Source: Istiophorus platypterus
Taxonomy: Eukaryota > Chordata > Actinopteri > Istiophoriformes > Istiophoridae
Reading direction: 5' to 3'
DNA: 64,000 bases
NCBI GenBank assembly: GCA_016859345.1
Contig: CM029131.1
Location: 12,754,378 to 12,818,377 of the forward strand
Each line of letters opens with the position of its first letter. Position 1 is the first letter of the stretch. Below the pieces are notes generated by a model, which was given only the letters and a program-made list of their open reading frames with translations, did no database searches and was not told the origin of the DNA. The position numbers and the translations under genes are program-made. Below, piece after piece: positions 46,925-59,900 of this stretch.

Positions 46925-47670
46925 GTGTACTGAAAACTGAAAACTCAACCGTGTCCAGAATAGTTTTGAAACATCATCCTCAGGAGTTGTTGTTTTTTTT
47001 TTTTAAGGATGATGATGACAGTTCCCAAATGTTTCCACCTGGCGGCACCGTCTCCTAACCTCCTACCTGTGTCTCCTAACCTCCTCCTGTCAAGCGCCTG
47101 ATTAGTAGCACTTCTTGTCGCCCTCGCAGGCCTCACCTCTGACGGATGGCGCCGTGTCTCCACACTGTGTCCACGTGCGATAGTTCTCAGTCCACAGGAA
47201 GACAAATCAGTGTTACTTTACAGATAATTATCGGCTTTTTAATTATTATTTTATTCATTAGTCTCCACCATTAATCACAATTTACAGTCTGTCATTTTTT
47301 TTTTGTAATTAGTGTTTTGTTTTTTTCCCCAAGGTTGTGTTCTGCTACTGGATGAATACAGATGAAACACTGGATTTATTTAATATATTCAATATTTGTT
47401 CAACTGTTTATTATGTTGCCGAAATAGTGAGAAGAATGCACAGGCAATGCGCGGTAAAATCAAGTGGTCATGATGCATTGTTGATAAAGTGAATAAATGT
47501 GCAGCATGGTGTCAGTCAAAAGTCTGATTTCATTAGTAAAAGTATATATATATATAAAGATATTTTTTGTTAGTAAAAGAACGGTATTATTCATCATTAG
47601 TTACATTCAGTTCACAGTCAGTCCAGCTTTGGTTTGATCACATTAAAAAAAAAAAGACTCAGTTTGAGTT
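46925..47670. other. Gap between the pseudogene and the end of the aldehyde oxidase gene
   Basis: Mostly unassigned AT-rich sequence. It includes the likely 3' UTR of the minus-strand aldehyde oxidase gene: TTTATT at 47375-47380 and 47407-47412 read AATAAA on that strand, about 260-300 nt after the stop. A TA run is near 47547. Confidence 0.6.
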
Positions 47671-50600
47671 TTAGATGTTTAGGGCCCAGGGTTTGAAAGA
47701 TCCTGGTTCACTGGCTGGAATCTGGAAACAAAAAAAACCACAAACAAAGAAAAATTGATGGAATTTTATGGCAAATATATCGCAGTCATTTTTATACGCT
47801 GTTTTTGGGTTATGTAAGTTATGAAGAGATTTAAGTTATTCCTTATTTATTTTGTTTTAGTTAACTTACTTATCAGAATTAAATCTGATTAGTTTATCTC
47901 CTTTTTCCTTAGTTTACTCTGGTTTTGTCTGGTTTTCTGTTTTCTAGTTTGTGCAGCAGCCTCCTCTGTGTGTAACAGGATCAGACTGATATGAGTTTTC
48001 TAACATCATCCTTACTCGACTTTAATTAAATTCCAGCTCAAACTCAAGTTCTTGTCTGACCTCAGTGCAGAGATAAATGGGCTGGATGAACAGGATCTTT
48101 TATTCTCGCTGAATAATATATTATTCAATATAATAATTTATTTCTAGTAAATTAATAATTCTTCTAAAAATAAATCACAGTGAAGGGTGCTATCAAAAAC
48201 GTAAATAAGTGTTTACATGAGTAAGTACTCAGTCAAAACAGCAAAACGGTACTTTTACCTTCTGAGTGAATGGGGAGGCACAGGCCAGACAGGCCCGCTC
48301 TGGCGTGGCAGGGCTGTCCAGGGAGAACGGGCCGACCAGGCCCGACTCCGAGCGAGCCGCCGCCACTGCGTCTTTGATGGCGAAGAACACCGAGCTGCCG
48401 AGGAAGAGGATGGGCTCGCCGATACCCTGCGGAGCCAGAGGAACGTTGGGGCTGTTACTCATTTTTTAAGGCTGAGGCAGTCGCAGCAGGAATTTATGAT
48501 TTTATTTCATGCCACATGTTTTGCGTCTGACTTTTAATATCCTGGGAATCAGTGTTCTCATTTTGACACGCCATCCCCTGGCATTGTGTGTTTTGCAAGT
48601 TAAATCAAATGAAAATCCAAAGACACAGAGTCAAGAGAGTCTGGAGCAAAGTCTCCAAGTTTGAAAAAGTATAGCTCAACATATTGTTCGTAGTGCTTTT
48701 ATCATATGAAGATGAAATAATGGGACTGCTTTTGTATTTTTACCTCACAGATTTACTTTTTTTTGCTTTTATGGAAATACCACTCAGGGCAGCCCAAAAG
48801 TTTATCTACATTTGACAGTGATTAAGAAACTAGACTAAACTATAACTGTAATGCCAATGCAATAGGAAGTTTAACATTAATCCTTTAATATTTAAAAAGG
48901 TAAAACAATGAGGTAAGAAGGTAATAAGAAGGTAAAGAAACAACAAAGAAAGTCATAAAACAAAGGCCTCTATGTGTCTGTGATGAGCGCTGACCTTCGA
49001 GGAGTAGATGGCGTGCGGGTTGTGGGAGTCCGACAACAGGTAGACGTTGAATTGAAGCGGCACATCACACACGGCGGGGATCTTATACTGAGACGGACCC
49101 CGAGTGTACAGGACCCCGGAGGGGGAGAACTTCAACTCCTCCAGAGTGTAGAGACCCAGACCCTGTATGAATGCTCCTTCAATCTGAGAGATCAAGGGAG
49201 GGAAGGAGAGAAGGGAAGGCGAGTAGGGAAGGAGAGAAGGAAGGAGCAAAGGGAGGGAGAGAAGGGAGGGAGAGAAGGAAGGAGCGAAGGGATGAGAGAA
49301 GGGAAGGAGGGAAGGGAGGAGAGAATGGAAGGAGAGACGGAAAGAGAAGTGAGGAGAGAAGGGAGGAGTGAAGGGAAGGAGTGAAGGGAGGAGATAAGGG
49401 GAGGCAGAAGGGAAGGAGAGAAGGAAGGAGAGAAGAGAGAAGGAAGGAGAGAAAGGAGGAGAGAAGGGAGGAGAGGAGAGAAGGATGGAGAGAAGGGAAG
49501 AGAGAGAAGGAAAGAGGGAAGGAGAGAAGGGAGGAGAGAATGAGGGGGACAGACAGATGAAGGAAACACAGGAAGAAAGTCAAAAGATTAATTCGATAAA
49601 CAAAGGGTAAAAAAGAAAAATTAAGGTTTTCAGACAGCTTCCTCTAATTTATGCAAATATTGATAGATAGTATGCAGGATCATGTGCTCCTTTTCATGTG
49701 GTCCTTTTTAGTGCGACAGGCTGGTCTTACCTGTCCGATATCCACAGACGGGTTCACACTCCTACCAATGTCTGCAACTATGTCTGTCCTCACGGTCTAC
49801 GAATGAGAAGAGGAAAAAAAAAAGAACAACGTTGTTCCCACAGCCGTCTTCAGATGGAAGATGTTTGGCTTAAAGACTGAAGGTGTGAGTTCTGACCCTG
49901 TAGTCTCCTGTGAGGGAGTCCAACTCCACCTCACAGCAACACACCCCGAAGGTGAAGTAAGCGAAAGGCCAACCCTCCATTTTATTCCAGTCCATGTAAA
50001 GGTCTGGACCTCTGGAGGACACACAGGGAGCCATCACCGTTTCTCGGTTCGTCGATCAATTTTTTTCAGTCAGACGAAGTTTTTATTTGTCTTACCTGTA
50101 AAATCCAGTGGCCGATAAACTGATTCTCTCAAAAAATGCCTGTCTGACCTGAGAACAAAAGACAAAAAAGAGACAGACTCATGTCCGCTGTCTGATGATT
50201 AAAATGCTGCATTTTCCTGGGTTTCCAGTGATCCCTCTCATACCCAGCTCTCCCAAGATCCTTTGGGGTTCTTCTGCCTGATGGGCTCCAGTCGCTGGTA
50301 CAGAGTCTGGCAGGCATTCTGGATGAGCAGAATTTTATGGAAAAAATTACAGACAATAAGAACTATTAATCATGTTCAGAAAGCAGCTGCAGTGATACAG
50401 AGGAGTTTGAATGCAGGGGCTGGACTCTACCTTGACGGCCATGCCATTGGCGTCGGTGCCAAAGGAGGCAGCGGAGGGGCAGGTGTTGGGGACGGTGTTG
50501 GTGCTGGTTTCGCTGATGTAAATCTTTGAGGAGGGGACGTGAAGCTCCCGGCTTGCAACCTAACAGCAACACAGGGAACAGACCCTGAGCTTAAGAGACA

Positions 50601-50856
50601 ATAACAGCTATATTCCCTTTTTTTTTTTTTTGTAATTAATAATGTGTTAGTATGTCTCTCAGCTCCAAGTCCAATCATTCTGACTGAACACATAAATTTT
50701 TACTAAAAAATATTGATTTATAAAAAAAAAAAAAAAAAAAAGACTCAGTAACTTCCTAAAGAAGCTGGTCACTGTAATTTGTATTAGCCAGGGACTATTT
50801 TCAGCAACAGATTGATACACATTCGGTGCTCTAGTGAGTATTTGGGGCAGCAGGAC

Positions 50857-50939
<83 letters not shown>

Positions 50940-53900
50940 ATGCGGGTGCACCCGCACATGGGACTGAGTCGAAATAAACTACAGTGTGTGCATGTTCATG
51001 GTGATGAAAGAAAATGTCATCCAAGCGACGGTGTGAAACAGTGATGTGTTTTTAATAGTTACTGAACAAGAGTGGAGCTGTATGTGACAGAAGAATAAGT
51101 TATGGATCTTTCAATACACACAGAATATATTCATAGTTGCTTTTGGTCTTTTCAAGGGATTAACTGATAATAAGAAAATCGCAGAATATCACCTGAAATA
51201 TTAAATATAAAAAAAAGCGAAACAAACTGAGGAATTAAAAGTTACGACTGAAAGGTGGACATGTCTGAATTTTATCTACAGAAACCTGTGTTGGAATATC
51301 ATTAATCTCGACGTCCAAATTACTAATGCATTTTTATTAATTGTTAGAGCCTTGTGATAAATTTGGAGATAAAAAATGCGACTATTTATGACACTGCTGG
51401 ACTGTCAGACTGCTTTAAAAGTAGGAGACAGCATATTTTTAGGTTTTCAATGGATATTCTGCCATGGATTGTACATGCGTTACATTAACTCCAGGCATTT
51501 GCATTGAAAATGACCACAGTGACAAAAATGGGAAAAGTTGGATCCATCGATACATATATTACATGTTTGTATTCATGGAAGTTTTCAAATTGCTAGATGT
51601 CTGTGAATGTTTAAATGTCCCAAACAAGTAGGTGATAAAAGATCAGAGGTTTAATAAATAGCTAAAGCAGGTGGAACAGTCTGAGCTGCCAAGACCCGTG
51701 GACTCTGGTTTCCAACCCAGTCAGACCGACCTGCCCCGTCTCATTACCTGCTGCATTTTAGTGTGGATTCCCTGACCCATCTCCGTCCCGCCATGACTGA
51801 CCAGAACCGAGCCGTCTTTGTAGATGTGGACCAGAGCCGCAGCCTTTTTCACACCGACATGCAAAGAGAGGAGAAACATTTACAGGAGAGGGGAAGGAGC
51901 AAAAAGCAAGTTAAGACATTTCTGTTTATACATAACTAAACTGACATTATCTTCTGGTTAAGAGGGACTTCTTAAATTTAATGTGGTAATATATGGAAAG
52001 CTGGAACTGCAGGTGAGCTAAGATTCTCACAAAGACACATTCTTGCATCATCAGATATGAGTTCCCTGATAAAAATCTGCTAAAAGTTGGTAAAAATCGA
52101 ATCCCCAGAGACCTGATTTAAGAAGCCATCAGAAAATGCGATGCCATATTTAATGGGGATGATGGACATGCCCCTCTTCTTCCAGCGGTTCTGTTGGTTA
52201 AACTGGTCGATGGCTGTGCGGCGGGCGGCGTAGCCAGACCTGGCCTTACACTCCTCCCAGCAGCGCAGCAGGGTCTCCGGGCTGAACTCAAACTTGTAGT
52301 GGGTGACCGATGGCCCCTTGTACATGTTGATCTCCTGGATCTGATGGAAGATCGGTTAAAAACGAGTCTTTAACCTCGTGTTTTTGAGAGGTTGTTCCTA
52401 TTTTTTTTCCCCCCCATTTCCTTTTTAAAACCGGACACGATGAATATTGTCGAATGCGCGGCCAGACCTGGTCCGCCGGGAGTCCCAGCACTGTAGCCAC
52501 ATCGTTGACCATATTCTCCACGACCATGACACCCTGGGGCACGCCGAAGCCCCTGAACGCCGTGTTGGAGGGCAGGTTCGTCCTGCAGGCGGCGGCGTGG
52601 CCTCGCAGGTTGGGGATGCTGTAGGCGTTGTCTATATGGAGCAGCATCTTCTCAACCACCTGCAGGAAGAAAAAAAACAGCCACATCCTCTTTAGGTTCT
52701 TGTGGTATGAAAATGCAGTCGCACCCCAGCTGAATCTGTTTCACCAACCAGGATAGATTCGTCCACAGTGTTGCCGCCATTGGTGAAGTACTGTATGTCT
52801 GCAGCCATGATCCTGCCGTCGTTCATGAAACCCACCTGAAACAAGCAGCGATCAACTTTGAGGGTTTGTTTTCTTTACATCTGTGCAGACAAAACAAACC
52901 ATGACTTCACCATGTCAGTCTGATCCTATTAAAATCCCATTTTAATAGTCTAGTATTACAAACTGCCGTTCTTCAAGGATTTTGGAAGTAACAGAAGTAA
53001 CAGATTTTCGTTCTCTTTTTTTATTCCTTGAACGATCTCATAACCTGTTAGGTTCATCTTGGTAAAGCTTTCATAGAGTTGGCCTCGCAATGGATTTCTG
53101 GATTTATCTTGAGAACCTCTGCATTGTGGTACCTTGTACTTTCCCAGGACAGGGTGGCGAGCTCCTGTGATCAACATGTCCTCGCCGCGCTCGAGGACAC
53201 AGCGGACTGCGCGACTGGTCCTGAGCAGAGGTTTGAAACAACAGGCTTCTTTTTACTGACAATTATTCACTGACGATTATTTTTTCATCTGACAAGGAAT
53301 TTCTGATCCTTTCTGTGGTTTCTCCTGTCGTTTTTCAGGAATATTCGGCCCATCGTGACTTACTTCCACGCAGCCACAGCGGTGATACAGGCCAGAATGG
53401 TGGTTTTTGTGACCTTCCCCCCGAACGCTCCGCCGATCCTTTTCACGTGGCAGGTCACTCTGTTGGCTGGGATGTCTAGCGTCTCTGCAACTGCATCCTT
53501 CAGTCAGGAAAAACAACACAGAGCCATTGAAAAACAACAAAACAACAACAACAAACAAATCTTCTTCTGCTCTGGTTACTCATTTAAATATGTTATTAAT
53601 CTGTGAACATTTATTAATAATCACAAATATTCCAAAATGTGAGACAGAGTCTTTAATAAAAAGTCCCTAAAATAAATTATCATTGTTATCATTTAACAAA
53701 GCAGTAAATCATCTTTAATTAAAAACAAAACTCTTTTAGGACTTTCAAGTCTAAGAAATCAGTTTTTTAGTCAGAATCTTATGTCCAATACGACATTAAC
53801 CTCCAGGTTAAGAAAATTCAAATCAGATTAGGTCTTTAATGTTTAGGTTTGAGTCAGAAAATAAGTCCTCAGTATTCAGGTCAAAATATAGATCTCAGGT

Positions 53901-56900
53901 CACCAAAATTGGGACACAGATCTAAGAAAGACAACGACAACATTGTCAAGGTGTCTCCGTGTACCTGAGCTGAAGACGGCCACTGGGTGGAGACATAAAC
54001 ATTGAACTCCGTTTCCTCGCCGACAGGAACCACCAGCATACTCTGAGTCTCCATGTAGAAATGTTCCTGGCCACCCATTCGGATCTGGCCTGAGGAAAAC
54101 AATTAAAACGCAGTCGGGCGAGAGCGGACAAAGTGAAAAAATCTAAAGACTGGTTCTGTTTTATACAGGATGAGTTACAGCAGGAGAGCAGCAGCAGCAA
54201 ATTTCTCATGATTTATTGACACATTTTATAAAGCATTTAGCACAAACAGAGTTTTACCTTCATAAACCTGGTCGACGCTGTTAAAGGCCTCGGTTACACT
54301 TCCCCTCTCGATCCACCTCTGTGGCTCGAAGAAAGACGACTTTTCAACGGCCTCCTGTCACAGTGAGAGCAGACAGACACCACAAGACGCTGGGATGGTC
54401 AAGGAAAAGGAAAACTTACGCACTTAATACCCAAGGTCACTAAAGCGTAGTTTAATGGGTGAATCTGGACTGAAATTACTTATGGGAACCTTAATTAAAA
54501 TTAAGTTCTGAGTATTCAAACAAAATTTAAAACAAAATTCTGGTGGTAGAGCACGGCCGGCGATTCTTCCATGGCGATTCTTCCATGTGCCTAAGTCTTA
54601 GTGACAGTAGCAGCTGAGCTGAACGCCCCAGACCTCTACGGTGAAGACGGGGTCTGGCAGATCCTCGTAGCTGATCCTCACAGCCGCTGCTCCTCGTCTG
54701 GCATGTGCCCTTGTGTCAGCAACCACCGCACACAACATCTGGCCAACACACGACACCTGAGGACACGCACCAACAGAGATAATCATCCTGTGGATATGGA
54801 ACAAGATGATCGCAGCAGCTTTTTTCTTGGTTCCTGTAATAGTTTACGCTCGTGAAAAGGACGTCATTTTGACCAGGGCCTTGAAATTTAAGAACTTTCT
54901 TTTGACTAATTTGGATCGAACAACAACAGATATATTGCTTCTATCTAATGAAATCTAATTAATATCAATAAACCAAAGACGGGTGTGCACGAACACACAC
55001 ACACACACTCACTCTACCTCCGTCTCAGCAAGCAGCTCCTCATTATAACCGCACATTGCGCGGGCTTTCTTCCCAGGTATGTCTTTGGCCGTGATGACGT
55101 CGACGACACCAGGAAGTTTCAGGGCCTCGCTCGCGTCCAGCCCACTGTTGGACCAAAGGCACATTTCAAGCAGGAAGCGGGGATTTACATTAGAGAGGGG
55201 GGTCAGAGGTCGTTCGCTGTAAAACTATGAAACTCTAGAAACCGCCGCCATCTCCTTACGTGATGCGAGCGTGGGCTCGGGAGCTCGTGACCAGAGCCAG
55301 GAAGAGCTCCCCTGCCATTCTGGGGATGTCATCGCAGTAGACGGCTTCGCCCGTGGCCTGGCTGAGAGCAGAGCGATGCATGATGGGACGCCCCACTGGG
55401 TCCTGGTCACTCTGGCTCTTCGACACATGCTGAGGAAGGGGAAGCAGTCAGCTCCACTTCACAGTTCATGGAAATACACATACTTGAAATGACCTCTTTA
55501 CTTTCTGACCTGGAACTCCTGCAGGCTGGGTTGGATCTCACTGGGTAGAGGCTCGATCCGCATCTTCTCCGGAATCTCATCTGTGATCACACCCTGAAAA
55601 ATAAAACAACAATAAAACTCTCCTGTGTTTGCATCCTGTAGGAATGACCATGATACACTGAGTTCTGCCAGCTAAAAATTTAAATTTTTCCAGGTTGAAT
55701 TTTTAATTGGCTGCAAAGTCTCACCATCTCTCTGAGCTTCTGCAGGACCTCCAGGTTAAATCTGAAGAGGAAGCTGAGGGTCAGGGACCGGCGAAACTCC
55801 ACTTTCCCTCCAGGGGCCGAAGGAGGGAGGGCCAGCTCGTCCAGGAGGATGTCGTAGGCCTGGCTGAGGGTTTCATCGTCCCATGGCCTGGAGGAAGCGC
55901 AGAGGGAAGCCAGAAATGTGTGGTTTTCATTTCGGTGGAATAGATCCGGTTGTTTTCATTTTCAGCTGTGATTAAACTAAATGTGTTTTGAGGAGTAGAG
56001 AATTAAAAAAAATTACAGGAGAAAGGAGGAAAAGATGAGGCTTGTGTGGGGGGGGGGATAAATGGAAGAGGGGCAGGAAGGTATGAGAGAAGGAGGGTTG
56101 AGAGAGAAGGAAAGAAAATTGGAGTAAAGTTGATGCAAAAATAATAAAACTAGGACAGAAAAGGCAAAGACAACAGAAGAAAAGACAGAAGACACAAATA
56201 AAAAAGAGAGAAAGAAAGTGAAGAAGCCAGAGACTAAAAACCAAATATGAAAATGAGAAAGGAGGAAATTAATGGGAAGGAAAGAATGACTACAGCGAGA
56301 GGAGGAAAGGAATGAAAAAAAGGAGAAATATGAGCATTTTCTAGTTCCTTCATTCATATAGTCCCCTTGTGATCAAAGAGAAATAAAGACTAAAAGGTCC
56401 GTGAGATGAAATCATCCCATATGAATGATGAACGTCACACCGACCTTGCTATCAGAGCCGCGCAGGTTTTGGCCGGGCTGACGACGGTCGGTCCCAATCC
56501 TCCGTAGTAAATACTGACGTCCTGAGCCACCCTGGAGCCCCCCGAGAAAAACACCCTCATCCCTGTCGTCACGGTGGCAAAGGAGCTCTCCTTCCTCGGA
56601 GCCTGGCGGAAGGCTCGGACAAACTCCCCCTGCAGCACAGACATTGCACTTACATCACGTCTCTACATACTAATCTATAAATGTTTTTCCCCCTCTATTA
56701 ACTAATGTTAACACTCACAGCCACACAAACAGTGACTTGTTTCACCTATTTGGTTTGAAATAAAGAGAGGAAGAACTGGGGAAACGGCCTGAGAGGAACA
56801 ATATGTGACTATTTAATGTCAAATAAAGAACTCAGGGATGATTATTTGATCTTTGATTTTATTTTCCCAGAGAGCATCTGACCAAAAACATAAAATTTAA

Positions 56901-59900
56901 GAATGAAAGAAAAAGGGATTTTCTCAGAGAGAACATTCGTACCTTTCTGGAGAAGGGAATAAAAACAGAGACGACAATCTCTTCTGGTTTCAGGATGGTT
57001 TTCCCGAAGGTCAAGAAGAAGTTTTGGTTTAGAGGAACCTCCCGTCTTCCTCCTGGTGGATTCAGACAGAACAAGCAGCTGTCGCACGGCTTCTAATTTC
57101 TCAATTAAACCTCTCCAGCTAATCAAAGCGGTGGTGACTCACCTCTGGAAATGACACTGACTTTGCTGTTCCCAGCAGCCAAAACAGGGTTCAGGTCTGA
57201 ATTAGGGTACGCGCTCATGATGTTGCCTCCCAGAGACTAAATATGTAAAAACAAGAATAAACCCACTGGAAACTTGTCAGTTCATGGGACTTTACTTGCA
57301 GGATTCTTTTAAATCAACAAACTAATATTTCAAAATTATTTTAGAATAGGATATCAAAGATGTTAAATGCCATAAATTTTTAAAATTTTATTTGAATCTA
57401 AAAACATTGATCTGAATCCATTACAATAATGTGTAAATATGATTTATTCTGCAGGACACATTTGCTACTACAGGAGAAGAGAAAGAAATGAGTGAAGAAA
57501 GGAAAGATGGGGAAGGAAGGCAGGAAGTTAAGAGGAGAAGAGGGAAAAAGCACATAAAAAAGAAGAGCAATGAATATTAGACATGTCTGACAGAATATAC
57601 ATCGGCAATAACGTCTCCTTACAGCGACATTACGGATCTGCTGGCTTCCCAGTTTTCCCAGCTGCTGGATCAGGGCCTGGAAGAGCTCGGTCTTCTCCTC
57701 TGGAACCTGAGGAACCAGCTTCTCTAAGAGGGACCAGATCTCGGACAGACTGTGACCCGCTCCCAACCAAACACCTGCAGGAAACCAGCAGAGCAGCCAG
57801 TCGGTGGCGGGCTTTGTTTCCTTTCTTGCATTTCTGGTGAGTGTCATGAGCTTCCGGGACATTAAAGCACATTCACGTATGCATATTCATATAATAATGG
57901 AAGGTTCCCCACCCTGTGGTGTCAGAGTGACCTCAAACAGCTCCATGACTCTGGTTGGAGATATTATCAGCGGATGCAGGACACCTTTGAATTTCATATC
58001 TGGACCTTCAACACAAAGCAGAGAGAAAATGGGTTAAGTCTGAAAATGAAAAAAAAAAAACAAAACTATATCAGCAGATTATAATCACAACACAGTTCTC
58101 TGTAATAAATATTTAATGGAAGAGACTGGTTTTACTGGGCACCTATGTTGGTGTTACCCATCACCAGTGGGGCTTTTGGGTAACTGGTCTTCAGCTGGAC
58201 CAATTCCTCCAGGGAGGCGGGGGACACCCAGGTCAGCCTCTCCCCATGGAAGGTGAGAGTCTGTGGGTTCGTCGTCTCTGCCATCAGCTGTGGAGAAAGC
58301 GACGTTTTTATGGTGCGGTTACTCTTAAACATGCTTTGTGGCACCAGCTTTAGACTTCTGGTTGAAGATCCAGCACAGTGAAATAAATAAGTTAACAACA
58401 TCTGATGACTCACAATCAGTTCAGGTGGGAAGATCAGCTCCTGCGTCGGGTCCAGCGGCAGAAACTCCTCCTTGTCAAACAGCTGTGGTTTATCCTGGGA
58501 AACGTTATGGGAGGATGAAGAGTTGGAAAACAAGCAACAACAAATGTTGAAATCTCCTCCAGCTTGGCCTCAGACTGTCTAAGGAAATTGTGACTGCTAT
58601 TAATTACAAGTTAAATGAGGAAAAAGGCAAAGAAGAGAAGCAAATAGGTTAAAATTTACAAGAGGCAGAGGGACAAGAAATTAAGAAGAAAATAAGATGG
58701 AGCTGGAATAGACAAAACAGAATCGAGAAACTGAAAAAGAAAAAAAATAAGGTTGGAAATATCAGTTTCACTGAATGTTGCATCTCAAAGGGAAGGGGAA
58801 AAAAACTAGGAAATACAAGGAGACTGGGAAAAAAATAGAGTAAAAGAAAAAAGGTCAAAGAGAACAGTTGAAAAAAGAAAAACAAATCATCTGAACTCAC
58901 TTGCTCCGGTTCCTCAGTATCTTTCTCTCTATTGAGGCAACAGCTTGTGACTCCGTCGGCTTGGCAACAGCTGGTTTCCTGTTGGGATCATTTTTTGGGG
59001 GGATTTCACGCTTCAGTTACACCTCACATTTTCATATCGCTTGACATTTCACTTTTATCATCAGCTCAAAAGGATTTAAAACAGTAAAACCTTTTCAGTT
59101 GTACATGTGAGAGTTTTTTTTCCTGTTTTTGCTCAGGTACTGTGACGTTAACCAGCACTAACAACAAACAAAGTTATAGCCCTTCATCAAACCGCGATTT
59201 CTGACATCATCACCAGTCTGGGCGTTGTTTTTTCTGAATGACGAGCCGAGCTTCGTACCTGACAGAAGGTCCGGCAGCCATCGACGATGGGCCGATATCC
59301 AGTACAGCGACATAGATTACCTGAACGGCAAAACACAGTGAGGACTGGGCTCGTGACAGAGAGGAAGCACAGAAAAGCAAAGTCATTTTTTTTTTTTTTT
59401 TCACTTCTATGACCCATGTACATCTCTACTTGTCACCTCACGCCTGTCTCACACCTCCGAACATCATGGTGGAATCAGATAGAACAGATTTTAAACCAAA
59501 CAGAGCTGAACGGACCGGCCAGAGCCTGGGTGATGTCCTCCATGGTGGGCCGGGGTTTGTTCCTCAGCATAGCATACATGGACATCACCATCCCCGGGGT
59601 GCAGAAGCCGCACTGGGAGCCGTGGGCCTTCGCTATTCGCTCCTACGGACACAACATCAACGATGCACTTCAGACCGATCTGTACAGTGTTAATGAGCCA
59701 TTATTTGTAGTATTCTGTGTCCAATGAAACGAGACTGAAATCATAATTTTTATGATTTTTGTTTTTTTGGTTTCTTTTATCTTTTGTGCATTAAACAAGA
59801 AGTTTGGGGTGGGGGCTTTAAAGTGGTTGTCATATGCAAGTATTTACTTGGAACAACACACTATGGGGAATGGGGGCCTCCTCTGTGTAAACGGACACAC

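Larger units (their letters stand above)
47671..55593 (-). other. aox1: Aldehyde oxidase molybdenum-cofactor domain
   Basis: Motifs in order: VGRPIMHRSALSQATGEAVY with CDDIPRM (about residue 555-585), GGQEHFYMET (about 723), RIGGAFGGKVTKT, NTAFRGFGVPQG, HGGTEMGQGIHTKMQQ, TSTNTVPNTCPSAAS, NPSVDIGQIEGAFIQGLGLY and KGIGEPILFLG. The Glu in GIGEP aligns with the catalytic base (Glu1270 in human AOX1). The last exon encodes IPASEPGSFKPWALNI and a TAA at 47671-47673. Nothing suggests loss of activity. Confidence 0.93.

Noticed and set aside
49171..49583. Several long open frames rich in Ser/Leu/Pro or Glu/Gly/Lys on both strands
   Set aside because: They are translations of a purine-only microsatellite in an aldehyde oxidase intron; low-complexity sequence lacks stop codons by composition.
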